From an uncultured Eubacteriales bacterium (GTDB taxonomy: Bacteria; Bacillota; Clostridia; Christensenellales; Aristaeellaceae), in assembly GCA_902801165.1 (NCBI GenBank), contig CADCHI010000012.1, positions 1 to 49,237 of the forward strand: a stretch of 49,237 nt of DNA, in the 5' to 3' direction. The notes under the pieces are model-generated. The model saw nothing but the letters and a program-made list of their open reading frames with translations. It did no database searches and was not told where the DNA came from. This document shows positions 23,332 to 31,908 of this stretch, piece by piece (within the stretch, counting starts at the first letter, position 1; each line of letters begins with the position of its first letter). Made by a program: the position numbers and the translations under genes.

Positions 23332-23475
23332 TCATCCATATGGGTCCAATGTGTCAATTTGGCATGATTTAGCCCGACTCACGCGGGCCTTGCGCGTGGA
23401 ATGTCCATTGCGTCCATCGACGATGACCACGGCTCCGATGAGCCTTTTGAGGTCGGCTATGTCAAAATGCTTCAT
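23332..23475 (-). CDS. Small hypothetical ORF, possible truncated gene
   Basis: A 47-codon frame with a good AAAGGAGA ribosome site starts MKHFDIADLKRLIGAVVIVD. The N-terminus looks protein-like; the tail (SRAKSCQIDTLDPYG) looks like read-through of non-coding DNA. I see it as the start of a gene whose remainder was lost, or a very small protein. No family was recognised. Confidence 0.35.
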   Translation of the reverse strand: MKHFDIADLKRLIGAVVIVDGRNGHSTRKARVSRAKSCQIDTLDPYG

Positions 23476-23573
23476 ATCGCTGTCTCCTTTGGGCTTCTTC
23501 TGTCCATGCCCATATTATAGCACTCGCCGGCATCAAAACCGTATTCTTGTTTTTCCGGGGGACGGCATGCCGG

Positions 23574-23689
23574 GAACCATAAAGCCACCCCCCCACAAGC
23601 CGCAGGCGAACAGGGCTGTTTCAATTGTCATCGCAATGATCTTGGGCATAGTATTCGGCACCATCGATGGTCTTGCAGGTCTTTTGTGA
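23574..23689 (+). pseudogene. Short membrane-protein-like fragment
   Basis: The frame beginning at the ATG at 23574 encodes a proline-rich start (IKPPPHKPQANRA), then a single hydrophobic segment (VSIVIAMILGIVFG) and a stop, about 38 residues. It resembles the N-terminus of a small membrane protein cut short. No clear ribosome site. Low confidence. Confidence 0.3.
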
Positions 23690-23932
23690 CGTCTGCGTTG
23701 TTGTCTCAATGGAAGGTTCAAGAAGGAAATATCGTTACCAGCACATGATCCTCATAATCGGTCAACCTAACATCTCATTTGGACGTATTCCGTCAGTCTT
23801 TATGGTTTTGAACATAATCCCAAAAGTCCTGTATTTGTGACCAGTATTTAAATGCTCCAGTTTTCAAAATCCCACTCTTCCATATATACTCGTCAGAATT
23901 AAAACAACTCTGACCACTGGATTTGCATTAAG
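23690..23932. other. AT-rich gene-free stretch
   Basis: About 240 bp of clearly lower GC than the flanks, without a recognisable gene or RNA. It marks the edge of the lower-GC patch that includes the HEAT and double-GNAT genes. Confidence 0.5.
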
Positions 23933-23975
23933 AAAGGCTCCTCACCGCCGTGTGATGGCAGTGTGGGAGCCTTTT
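23933..23975 (-). terminator. Terminator of the HEAT-repeat gene
   Basis: AAAGGCTCC and GGAGCCTTTT form a stem with inner CAC/GTG pairing. On the minus strand it is followed by TTTCTT, and it lies next to the stop of the HEAT-repeat gene. Confidence 0.75.
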
Positions 23976-24581
23976 CTACTTCACTCCTGTCGCCTTGATG
24001 GCACCCAGACAGTGGATTCGTACTACACGGTTCTCGTCGGTTTCCGCTATCTGCCGCAGCTGCTCCAGATACGGCCTGACGAACCCCGGCCTGCGCTTGC
24101 CGAGAACGCGGAAGATCTCCGGCGCTTCCATCCGCACCTTGTCATCCGCATCGTGCAGGAGTTTCTCAAATATCGGCATATGATCCTCATAAATGTCAGG
24201 CGTGTTCGTAGCGATGTTTTCTGACGCCCAGATAAATGCCAGCCGGACTTTGGACTCCTCATCAGATGCGAAGCGGAACAGGCCCATCCAGTACGGTTCG
24301 ATCACAGGATAGCTGCCGCGTCCGATCCTACCGAGAGCGTTCACCGCACGCTCCCGTAAAAGCGGCTCCGGGCTGTCAAGGAAGAAAGCTATGGTCGAAA
24401 CCGCGTCCTGCACGGGCTGAGAGTAGATAAGGCCCATTTCACCAAGCAGCCAGAGCGCCTTGGCCTGTATCTTTACGGAGTCATGGTTGAGGAGAGTCGA
24501 GACATAGGGAATGCACTCTTTCCATCTGTCCTTGTCCTTTGTCAATGCTCCAAGCTCTTTATAGAGTTCCGATTCGCTCAA
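23976..24581 (-). CDS. HEAT-repeat protein
   Basis: A 201-residue all-alpha protein with several degenerate HEAT repeats, for example VKIQAKALWLLGEMG, LLRERAVNALGRIGRG, SKVRLAFIWASENIA and DKVRMEAPEIFRVLG. Such proteins are binding scaffolds; some bacterial ones resemble AlkD glycosylases, but no catalytic residues were recognised here. TTG at 24581 is chosen because AGGAG lies 8 bp upstream. GC is lower than that of surrounding genes, as for the adjacent double GNAT, suggesting that both arrived together. Confidence 0.8.
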   Translation of the reverse strand: MSESELYKELGALTKDKDRWKECIPYVSTLLNHDSVKIQAKALWLLGEMGLIYSQPVQDAVSTIAFFLDSPEPLLRERAVNALGRIGRGSYPVIEPYWMGLFRFASDEESKVRLAFIWASENIATNTPDIYEDHMPIFEKLLHDADDKVRMEAPEIFRVLGKRRPGFVRPYLEQLRQIAETDENRVVRIHCLGAIKATGVK

Positions 24582-24626
24582 TTTGTCATCTCCTGAAACT
24601 GAAATTTGTCACACAGGACGTTCCCT

Positions 24627-25511
24627 TCAGATCCGCTTCTCCAACTCATAGGCTGTGTGCCCTTTGGGATAATTCTCAAGCTTGCCTCTTGGTGTAAACC
24701 CGTTTTGGAAGAAGAAAGCGGATACCCAGTCGCAGCAATAGGACAGAATTACGTAGGCGCCTTTTTCCTTCGCTTCGCGCGCTATTTCACTGAAAAGCCA
24801 AGAGCCGATACCCTGCCTGCGATACCGTTCCTCTACCCAGATACCGTCGACAAAGGCAGTGTCGTCTTCGTCAATCCCGCAAATCACAGCAGCAATCAGA
24901 TTTCCGTCAGCATCGATGAGCTTTTTGCTGAGCGTGATATATTCGTGCTTGTCAGGCACGACCTCCTCACAAAACTCATCGAGCCCCTTGTCGATGATCC
25001 TGGCGTCTTCTTTGGAGCCGGCCTTGACCTGATAATGCTCTACGGCGGTGTTGTTTGTCGGGATGTAGTCTGGTATATCTTTGTCCAGTCGTTTCGATAG
25101 GGACCAGCTAACATGCCCCATAGGGATGTCCTTGTTGATGGTAAACACATGGTATCCGTGTTTTTCGTATAGGGGTCTTGCCTGAAAATCTGCGGTTCCG
25201 AGGCACAAATAATAGCAGTTTTTTTCTCTGGCGGCGTTTTCAGCCGCGCGAATCAGCATAGAGCCGAGGCCTTGATGGCGATACTGACCGTCCACCCAAA
25301 GCTGGGCAAGCACCGCTCTGCCCCATGCATGAATGTTCACGACGCAGCCGCCGATGACATTTTTATCTTCATCCTCCACTTTGAAAACAAGCTGTTCTTC
25401 CTTTGTATGAGGTTCCGATGGTGCCATTGAATCGCCATATGCATTGATCTTTTCTTCGATGAAGGTTTCCTCTTCCTCGGTTAATGGCTTGATCTCATAT
25501 TTCATGTTCAT
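24627..25511 (-). CDS. Double-domain GNAT N-acetyltransferase
   Basis: A 294-residue protein with two GNAT domains. The first (residues about 1-150) has QYRHQGLGSMLIRAAE and CLGTADFQARPLYEKHGY. The second (about 160-294) has ERYRRQGIGSWLFSEIAREA. Both acetyl-CoA loops (Q/RxxGxG) are intact. ATG at 25511 follows GGAG with 6-bp spacing; earlier in-frame starts are possible. Unlike the fusion at 16330, the two halves are joined by plausible protein sequence rather than an intergenic-like linker, so this looks like an established two-domain enzyme. It lies in lower-GC DNA with the HEAT gene. Confidence 0.88.
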   Translation of the reverse strand: MNMKYEIKPLTEEEETFIEEKINAYGDSMAPSEPHTKEEQLVFKVEDEDKNVIGGCVVNIHAWGRAVLAQLWVDGQYRHQGLGSMLIRAAENAAREKNCYYLCLGTADFQARPLYEKHGYHVFTINKDIPMGHVSWSLSKRLDKDIPDYIPTNNTAVEHYQVKAGSKEDARIIDKGLDEFCEEVVPDKHEYITLSKKLIDADGNLIAAVICGIDEDDTAFVDGIWVEERYRRQGIGSWLFSEIAREAKEKGAYVILSYCCDWVSAFFFQNGFTPRGKLENYPKGHTAYELEKRI

Positions 25512-25653
25512 TTTCTTCTCCATAAATTCCGATTTGTCGCTGCAAGTCATCAATGCGCAACCTGCAGGCCTTTCTTCATGTCCAGTTCAAAACCTATCTG
25601 CCAGAAGCCCATACATGGCATTTTCATCTGCGGATAAGGCATGCCATTTACGT

Positions 25654-26964
25654 TCATTTATGTGTCAGCAGACAGACCGTCTCGACGTGCCCGGTATACG
25701 GGAACATGTCCACGGGCTGGGCCCACATGAGGGCATAGCCGGCGGCGGCGAGGCGCTTGACGTCCCGGGCGAGGGTGGAGGGGTTGCAGGACACGTAGGC
25801 CACGGTGGGGATGCGGGCTTCGGCGATGGCGTCCAGCAGCGCGGTGTCCGCGCCCTTGCGGGGCGGGTCCAGTATGGCGGCGTCGAAGCGCTCGCCCCGC
25901 TTCAGCAGCCGTGGAATCTCCCGGGCGGCGTCGCCGCAGATGAAGCGGGACCTGTCCGCGAGGCCGTTGCGCACGGCGTTCTGCTTCGCGTTTTCGATGG
26001 CCGGGGCCACGATCTCGATGCCCGTGGCGCGTCGGGCCCAGCGGGCGGCGGCGAGGGTGATGGTGCCCGCGCCGCAGTAGGCGTCCAGCACGTTCAGGCC
26101 GCAGCCCGGCGCGACGCCGGCGGCCTCCAGGGCCTTGGCATAGAGGACCTCCGTCTGGTCCGGGTTGACCTGGAAGAAGGACTGGGGGGAGACCTCGAAG
26201 CTCAGCCCCAGCAGGGTCTCGGACAGCACCGGCGCGCCCCAGGCGAGGGTGCAGCGGCCGTCCAGCGCGTGGACGGGGCGGCGGTTCAGCTGGCACAGGT
26301 ATAGCGATTTCAGCTCCGGCAGTGCCGCGCGGAGGCGGGGTGCCAGGGGCTTCACCTCGGGCAGCACCGGCGCGTCGGCGCACAGCACGGCCATCAGTTC
26401 GCCATCCCGGTTCACCCGGGTCACCAGCGTATTCAGGTGAGAAGCGCAGCTGAGCCCGTCCAGGTTGACGGAGAGCCAGTTCAGCGCCCGGACGCTCTCC
26501 GGCCGCTGGAGCAGGCAGTCCTCCAGGGGGATGACCTCCCGGCTGCCGTGGGCATAGGCCCCGATGGCTCCGCGGTCGATGGGGTATTCCGCCTTGTTGC
26601 GGGTCCGGTTCGGGGACGCGCAGCCCAGGGTGGGGAGCACCGACGGCGCGTTGACGCCGCCGATGCGCTCCAGCGCGTCGGCGACCACCTGGCGCTTCAA
26701 AGCCAGCGTGCGCGCGTAGCTCATGTGCCGGGCCTGGCAGCCGCCGCAGCGCCCCGCGTGGGGGCAGTCCGGGACCACGCGGTCCGGGGAGGGCTCCACG
26801 ACCTCGACCAGAGCAGCCTCGCAGAAGCGCCCCTTGTCCTGGGTGATCTCGACCCGAACCGTTTCGCCGGGAATCGCGCCCGGGACAAAGACCGCGCGTC
26901 CGTCGGCGAGCCTGCCGACCCCTTGCAGCTCGGAGCCCACGCCGTTGATGATGATTTGTTCCAT
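25654..26964 (-). CDS. RNA (uracil-C5)-methyltransferase, RlmD/RumA family
   Basis: The protein has 436 residues: an N-terminal TRAM domain (about residues 1-55), four cysteines for a 4Fe-4S cluster (CPHAGRCGGCQ near 66-76 plus the cysteine in LEDCLLQ), SAM motif VLDAYCGAGTITLA, ILDPPRKGAD and the catalytic cysteine in VAYVSCNPSTLARD. These enzymes make m5U in 23S rRNA or tRNA. The ATG at 26964 follows GAGGTATGAG and begins the TRAM strand. Firmicutes often carry several paralogues, so the exact rRNA site is uncertain. Confidence 0.93.
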   Translation of the reverse strand: MEQIIINGVGSELQGVGRLADGRAVFVPGAIPGETVRVEITQDKGRFCEAALVEVVEPSPDRVVPDCPHAGRCGGCQARHMSYARTLALKRQVVADALERIGGVNAPSVLPTLGCASPNRTRNKAEYPIDRGAIGAYAHGSREVIPLEDCLLQRPESVRALNWLSVNLDGLSCASHLNTLVTRVNRDGELMAVLCADAPVLPEVKPLAPRLRAALPELKSLYLCQLNRRPVHALDGRCTLAWGAPVLSETLLGLSFEVSPQSFFQVNPDQTEVLYAKALEAAGVAPGCGLNVLDAYCGAGTITLAAARWARRATGIEIVAPAIENAKQNAVRNGLADRSRFICGDAAREIPRLLKRGERFDAAILDPPRKGADTALLDAIAEARIPTVAYVSCNPSTLARDVKRLAAAGYALMWAQPVDMFPYTGHVETVCLLTHK

Positions 26965-27102
26965 CTCATACCTCGGTTGATTGTAATAGGACAGCCGCCC
27001 GCGACGGGACCCGGCGAATCGGGCTCCCATGTGCAGGCGGCTGGGATTTGAAATGCTGTCGCGCTCCGGCCCGGGGACGTGCCGCCGGGAACCGGGCGGG
27101 CC

Positions 27103-27318
27103 TTACATGCCCTGCTCCAGCAGGAAGAGGCGGGCCTCCTCGGCCTCCGAGTCCAGCGCGCGAATCTCGATGTCCTCGGACGCGGCGCTCTCCTCCGGCA
27201 GGCGCTTCCGGTCGACCATGAAGCCGGCCTGCGTGAGCATGTCCTCGATGGTCTGCGCCTGCTGTTCGCCGCGGGCGATGTAGATGACGCGCCAAGGCGC
27301 GGCTGGGTTGGACCGCAT
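27103..27318 (-). CDS. Small DUF2007-like protein
   Basis: A 71-residue protein with WRVIYIARGEQQAQTIEDML followed by an acidic DSEAEEARLFLLEQ C-terminus. The pattern of a short ferredoxin-like fold, with a strand, a helix that scans the sequence, and a final EAEEA helix, resembles small clostridial proteins related to DUF2007. No enzyme motif is present. It lies 138 bp upstream of the RNA methyltransferase and divergent from the ABC exporter operon. Confidence 0.6.
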   Translation of the reverse strand: MRSNPAAPWRVIYIARGEQQAQTIEDMLTQAGFMVDRKRLPEESAASEDIEIRALDSEAEEARLFLLEQGM

Positions 27319-27463
27319 GCAGTCACCGCCTTTCCATTTTTACTCCATTATATCTCCTATTTCGCGGGAAGTCAACCGAAAAAGCCCCGCGTTTGCAGGC
27401 GTTGCCAGCACTTCGGCCCGTCGGCGGCACCGAAAGACTCAATATAAAATTCGACAAAAGCGG

Positions 27464-27492
27464 TTGACCGCCTATCACTTCTATTGTAAAAT
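27464..27492 (+). promoter_or_regulatory. Promoter of the polysaccharide exporter operon
   Basis: TTGACC (27464-27469), 17-bp spacer and TAAAAT (27487-27492) lie 60 bp before the permease start. Confidence 0.75.
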
Positions 27493-27551
27493 ACAATTGG
27501 AGCAGGATAATCCTGCGCGTTTTGACGTGGAAGGGTGATGGACTGTTGGGC

Positions 27552-28328
27552 ATGCTTCATGAAATCAGGATGACGGTGAAATACGCGCACCTGATCGTCG
27601 AGCTGGTCAAGCGCGACCTGAAACTCAAGTACAGGCGCAGCTTTCTCGGCTATTTTTGGAGCCTGTTGAATCCCCTGATGATGATGACGGTCATGATGGT
27701 CGTCTTTTCCTACATGTTCCGCTTCGACATCGAGAACTACCCGCTGTACCTGATTTGCGGGCAGACGATCTTCAACTTCTTCAACGAATCCACAAACCGG
27801 GCGATGTATTCCATACTGGAAAACAGCGCGCTGTTGAAGAAGGTCTATGTGCCCAAGTGCGTGTTCCCGCTGGCCCGCGTGCTCTCCAGCTTCACTACGA
27901 TGGCGCTGAGCCTGCTGGCGGTGCTCATCGTGATGGTGTTTACCCGGGTGCGGTTTCACCTGTCGATGCTGCTGTTCTTCGTGCCGCTGATCTTCCTGCT
28001 GCTCTTCGCCAGCGGCGTGGGCATGATCCTCTCCGGCCTGGCGGTGAAGTTCCAGGACGTGACCCACCTGTACAGCGTGCTGGTGATGATCCTGATGTAC
28101 GCGACGCCGATATTCTATCCCATCGAGGCGGTGCCGGAGAGCGTCGCCCGGTTCATACGGTTGAACCCGCTGTACGTGATCATCACGCTGTTCAGGGAGT
28201 TGATGCTGTCCGGCAGGATTCCGGCGGCGGGCAGCTGGCTGTACGCCGCGCTGGCGGCGCTGGTGATGTTCGCCATAGGATCTGCGCTGTTTGACCGGAT
28301 GCGGAAGAGCTTCATCTATTACATCTGA
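27552..28328 (+). CDS. ABC-2 polysaccharide exporter permease (Wzm/TagG-like)
   Basis: A 258-residue six-helix ABC-2 permease. The start KRDLKLKYRRSFLGYFWSLL is the hallmark of O-antigen/teichoic-acid exporters, and FREL near the end is also typical. With the next gene it forms an exporter that moves lipid-linked glycans across the membrane. ATG at 27552 is chosen; in-frame TTG codons at 27546 and 27522 are alternatives, and the GGAAGGGTGATGG stretch could serve any of them. The ATPase gene begins 18 bp after the stop. Confidence 0.93.
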   Translation: MLHEIRMTVKYAHLIVELVKRDLKLKYRRSFLGYFWSLLNPLMMMTVMMVVFSYMFRFDIENYPLYLICGQTIFNFFNESTNRAMYSILENSALLKKVYVPKCVFPLARVLSSFTTMALSLLAVLIVMVFTRVRFHLSMLLFFVPLIFLLLFASGVGMILSGLAVKFQDVTHLYSVLVMILMYATPIFYPIEAVPESVARFIRLNPLYVIITLFRELMLSGRIPAAGSWLYAALAALVMFAIGSALFDRMRKSFIYYI

Positions 28329-28346
28329 CGGGCTGGAGAAGTGCCA

Positions 28347-29093
28347 ATGAGCAATTTGATCGACGTGAAGGACGTCTCCATGCGCTTCATCATGGAGCAG
28401 GAGCGGACCAATACGCTCAAGGAATACTTTGTCAAGCTGGTTCGCCGCAAGCTGCGGTTTTCCGGCTTTACGGCGCTGGACGGCGTCAGCTTCAGCGTGA
28501 AGCCGGGGGAGGCCGTGGCGCTCATCGGCCGCAACGGCAGCGGCAAGAGCACCATGCTCAAGATCATCGCCGGCGTCATGGACCCGACGAAGGGCAGCGT
28601 GAGCGTGAACGGGAGCATCGCGCCGCTGATCGAGCTGGGCGCGGGCTTCGACCTGGACCTGACCGGCCGGGAGAATGTATTCCTCAACGGCGCGCTGCTG
28701 GGCTTCAACCACCGCTACATGGCGAACATCTACGACCAGATCGTGGACTTCGCCGAGCTGGAGCAGTTCATCGACGTGCCCGTGCGCAGCTATTCCTCGG
28801 GCATGATCGCCCGCCTGGGCTTCTCCATCGCCACCCACGTGCAGGCGGACATCCTGGTGGTGGACGAGGTGCTGGCGGTGGGCGATTACGCCTTCCAGCA
28901 GAAGTGCTACAAGCGCATGGAGGAGATGTTCGCCAAGGGCACGACGCTGATGTTCGTCTCCCACGAGCTGGACCAGGTGGAGCGGCTGTGCAAGCGCGCG
29001 GTGTGGATCGACCACGGCAAGCTGAGGGGCGACGGACCGGTGGAGGAGATCTGCGGGGCCTACATGAAGTGGATGAAAGGACAAGAGCAATGA
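28347..29093 (+). CDS. ABC polysaccharide exporter ATP-binding protein (Wzt/TagH-like)
   Basis: The protein has 248 residues. An N-terminal extension (FIMEQERTNTLKEYFVKLVRR) characteristic of Wzt/TagH precedes Walker A ALIGRNGSGKST. The signature is YSSGMIARLGF and Walker B ILVVDEVLAVGD. There is no C-terminal carbohydrate-binding module, so substrate recognition resembles TagH/RfbE-type exporters that do not need a terminated chain. The gene overlaps the glycosyltransferase start by 4 bp, tying export and synthesis together. ATG at 28347 follows CTGGAGAAG. Confidence 0.95.
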   Translation: MSNLIDVKDVSMRFIMEQERTNTLKEYFVKLVRRKLRFSGFTALDGVSFSVKPGEAVALIGRNGSGKSTMLKIIAGVMDPTKGSVSVNGSIAPLIELGAGFDLDLTGRENVFLNGALLGFNHRYMANIYDQIVDFAELEQFIDVPVRSYSSGMIARLGFSIATHVQADILVVDEVLAVGDYAFQQKCYKRMEEMFAKGTTLMFVSHELDQVERLCKRAVWIDHGKLRGDGPVEEICGAYMKWMKGQEQ

Positions 29094-30907
29094 CGGTATT
29101 ACAGGAGCTGCTGTTTCCGAACCTGGAGACCTGTTCGGACCTCGCCATGTACTTCCGCACCGAGGACGAGGGCAAGCGGGCCTACGTCGTGCCGGAGGCC
29201 GGGGAGATCCGGGTGCCCCGTTGGTGTTCGCTGGACATGGACACCTACTTCAACGGCTTCTCCGTGGGCAAGTGGCGCCGCTACACCCGGCTGGACAACC
29301 TGAGCCTGCGGCTCGAGTTGAAGGGCGAGTTTCGGGTCCAGCTGATCCACTGGCAGCGGCTCAAGGACGAGTGCACCCGAAGCGTGGTGTTCGAGCGCAT
29401 CTGCAAGGCGGAGGAGCGCACGGCCTTTGTGCTGGAGTACCCCGGCGAGCTGCCGCCTCGGGGCATGTGCGCCTGCGCGCTGCTGGCGGTGGGGGAGGAC
29501 TGCGCCTTCTACGGCGGCCAGTACGAGACCGACGTGGACGAGTCCCTCCTGAATCCGGTGGACATCGCCATCGATATTTGCACCTATCGCCGGGAGAAGT
29601 ACGTCGAGGCGAACCTCGATAAGCTGCGCCGGGACATCCTGGACGCCGCGAATTGCGAGCTGGGCCGGCACCTGGAGGTGTTTGTCTCCGACAACGGCGG
29701 CACCCTGGACGCGGGGCGGCTGAGCGACGGGCGCGTGCACGTGTTCCCGAACCGCAACGCCGGCGGCGCGGGCGGCTTTGCCCGGGGCATGCTGGAAATC
29801 CAGTCCTGCGGCAGGGCGTTTTCCCACATCCTGCTGATGGACGACGACGTGCTGATCAATTCCGACGCCCTGGTGCGCACCTATCGGCTGCTGAGGATGC
29901 TCAAGCCGGAGTGCGCGGGCAAGACCATCGGCGGCGCGCTGATGCGTCTGGACCTGCGGCACGTGCAGTACGAGTGCGGCGCGATCTGGAACGGTGTTCG
30001 CCCCAGGCCCCGCAAGCACAATCGGGACATGCGCAAGCTGAAAAACGTGCTGAAGAACGAGCAGGAGGAGACGATCGACTACAACGGCTGGTGGTACTGC
30101 TGCATGCCCATGGCGCAGGTCGTCGGCGACAACCTGCCGCTGCCCGTGTTCGTCCACCGGGACGACGTGGAGTACGGCATCCGCATCGGCAGCGACATCC
30201 TGACGCTGAACGGCATCTGCCTGTGGCACGAGTCCTTCGACAACCGCTATTCCTCCACGCTGGAATACTACGAGGTGCGCAACGACCTGATCCTGAACGC
30301 CCTGCGCGGACAGGGCTTCTCCGGCGTCCGTGCGGCCTATTCGCTGCTGTACAGGACCGTGGGGAACGTGGTGCGCTACCGCTATGAGAACTGCGATTTG
30401 ATGTTCATGGGCGTGGACGACTTTCTCAAGGGCCCGGACTTCCTGAAGCAAGCGGACCCGGAGGCGTTGAACCGTGAGATCATGGCCCGCGGCCAGAAGA
30501 TGCTGCCCATCGAACAGCTGGACATCCCCTTCCGGGAGAAGGACCACGTGCGCGGGCTGCCCCGGAAGAAGAGCTGGCGGACCACGCTGCGGGTGTACCT
30601 GCTGAACGGACACTTTCTGCCGGCGAAGGGCGTGGGCATCTCCAACGTCGCCGCCGTCTGGCCCCGGAACTTCTACCGCAAGAAGGCCGTGCTGAGCTAC
30701 GACGAATTGACCCAGAAGGGGTTTGTCTCCCGCCGCAGCCTGAAAAAGGCCCTCTCCGCCATGTTCCGGGCGGCGGGCAAAGGCTTCCAGCTGATCCGCA
30801 GGTTCGGCCCCGTCGGCAGCCAGTACCGGCTGGCCGAGGCCGAGCTGACCTCCCGGGCCTTCTGGAAGGCGTACCTGGGCCTCGAGGCGGGGGAGAAGCG
30901 GGAATAG
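29090..30907 (+). CDS. GlfT2-like galactofuranosyltransferase (GT2)
   Basis: The protein has 605 residues, near the 637 of mycobacterial GlfT2. An N-terminal beta-sandwich (about residues 1-155) is followed by a GT-A domain with IAIDICTYRRE, SDNGGT, FPNRNAGGAGGFARG, the metal site LLMDDDVL, NGWWYCCMP, HRDDVEYGIRIG and LWHESF. These are GlfT2 features, including the DDD metal-binding motif and the DD plus WHE catalytic region. A long C-terminal helical part follows. GlfT2-type enzymes add galactofuranose from UDP-Galf to a lipid-linked galactan, so a galactofuranose-containing cell-wall polymer is likely. UDP-galactopyranose mutase is not in the window. The start overlaps the ATPase gene. Confidence 0.85.
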   Translation: MTVLQELLFPNLETCSDLAMYFRTEDEGKRAYVVPEAGEIRVPRWCSLDMDTYFNGFSVGKWRRYTRLDNLSLRLELKGEFRVQLIHWQRLKDECTRSVVFERICKAEERTAFVLEYPGELPPRGMCACALLAVGEDCAFYGGQYETDVDESLLNPVDIAIDICTYRREKYVEANLDKLRRDILDAANCELGRHLEVFVSDNGGTLDAGRLSDGRVHVFPNRNAGGAGGFARGMLEIQSCGRAFSHILLMDDDVLINSDALVRTYRLLRMLKPECAGKTIGGALMRLDLRHVQYECGAIWNGVRPRPRKHNRDMRKLKNVLKNEQEETIDYNGWWYCCMPMAQVVGDNLPLPVFVHRDDVEYGIRIGSDILTLNGICLWHESFDNRYSSTLEYYEVRNDLILNALRGQGFSGVRAAYSLLYRTVGNVVRYRYENCDLMFMGVDDFLKGPDFLKQADPEALNREIMARGQKMLPIEQLDIPFREKDHVRGLPRKKSWRTTLRVYLLNGHFLPAKGVGISNVAAVWPRNFYRKKAVLSYDELTQKGFVSRRSLKKALSAMFRAAGKGFQLIRRFGPVGSQYRLAEAELTSRAFWKAYLGLEAGEKRE

Positions 30908-30925
30908 TTCTTCCCGGAATCGAAG

Positions 30926-30985
30926 ACACAGGGACAGCGCCGCCGCACACCGGTATTTGCCGGGGCGGCGGCGCTGTCCCTGTGT
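30926..30985 (+). terminator. Very long perfect hairpin after the galactofuranosyltransferase
   Basis: ACACAGGGACAGCGCCGCCGC (first arm 30926-30946) is perfectly complementary over 21 bases to 30965-30985. Outer TTCCCG/CGGGAA can extend the stem. No clear uridine run follows, so it may act as a terminator or stabiliser; it could also be a repeat. Confidence 0.6.
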
Positions 30986-31009
30986 TTCGGGAACTGTATT
31001 CATAAGGGG

Positions 31010-31040
31010 AAGATCCTTCGCTTCGCTCAGGATGACCCCG
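31010..31040. repeat. HPERSEG-type dispersed repeat
   Basis: The stretch GATCCTTCGCTTCGCTCAGGATGA is the core of a palindromic intergenic repeat found in many bacterial genomes, recognisable from the conceptual peptides HPERSEGS (minus) and RSFASLRMT (plus). It lies between convergent genes. Confidence 0.8.
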
Positions 31041-31113
31041 ACGCGGTTGCCGTTTCAAAGAGCGCGAAGCGGATGTTTTGCTCGCCTTTGTTTTTTGCGC
31101 CTTCTGCGGTTGG

Positions 31114-31908
31114 CTATGACAGCAGCGCGCGGTCGTTGGCGAATTCGTCGCCGCTGGCCTTGGCGAACTCGTTCATCAGCATCTCCACCGTGAGATGCTT
31201 TTTTTGTTCCCCGGCGATGTCCAGGATCACGCGGCCCTCGTGCATCATCACCAGGCGGTTGCCATAGGCGATGGCGTCGCGCATGTTGTGGGTCACCATC
31301 AGGGTCATCAGCTGGTTCTCTTCGATGATCTGGCGGGAGAGCTCCAGCACCTTGGCGGCGGTGCGGGGGTCCAGCGCGGCGGTGTGCTCGTCCAGCAGCA
31401 GCAGCCGGGGCTTTTTCAGCGTGGCCATCAGCAGCGTCAGCGCCTGACGCTGTCCGCCGGAGAGCAGGCCCACCTTGGCGGTCATGCGGTCCTCCAGGCC
31501 GAGGCCCAACGTGGCCAGCCTGTCCCGGTACAAAGCGCGCTCCTGGCGGGTGATGCCGATGCGCAGGGTGCGCTTCTGCCCCCGCCGGGCGGCCAGGGCG
31601 AGATTTTCCTCGATCTGCATGGTGGCGGCGGTGCCGGTCATCGGGTCCTGGAACACCCGGCCCAGCAGCAGGGCCCGGCGATGCTCGGGCAGGCCTGTGA
31701 TGTCCTGGCCGTCGATGAGGATCTGCCCCTCGTCCACCGGCCAGACGCCGGCGATGGCGTTCAGCGTGGTGGACTTGCCCGCGCCGTTGCCGCCGATGAT
31801 GGTGACGAAGTCGCCGTCGTCCAGGTGCAGGTTGACGCCGTCCAGGGCCACCTTCTCGTTCACGGTGCGGGGGTTGAAGGTCTTGCGCAGGTTGATGAGG
31901 TCAAGCAT
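31114..31908 (-). CDS. ABC importer ATP-binding protein (PF04392-associated system)
   Basis: The protein has 264 residues. Walker A is IGGNGAGKST, the signature LLSGGQRQ, Walker B LLLLDEHTAALD and the switch histidine is in VTHNM. The DEHTAALD form of Walker B is typical of ATPases serving the TrpX/PF04392 substrate-binding-protein family. It overlaps the permease gene by 8 bp and is the last of three genes (binding protein, permease, ATPase). It powers import of a small solute, possibly an aromatic amino acid or related compound, by analogy with TrpXYZ. Confidence 0.9.
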   Translation of the reverse strand: MLDLINLRKTFNPRTVNEKVALDGVNLHLDDGDFVTIIGGNGAGKSTTLNAIAGVWPVDEGQILIDGQDITGLPEHRRALLLGRVFQDPMTGTAATMQIEENLALAARRGQKRTLRIGITRQERALYRDRLATLGLGLEDRMTAKVGLLSGGQRQALTLLMATLKKPRLLLLDEHTAALDPRTAAKVLELSRQIIEENQLMTLMVTHNMRDAIAYGNRLVMMHEGRVILDIAGEQKKHLTVEMLMNEFAKASGDEFANDRALLS

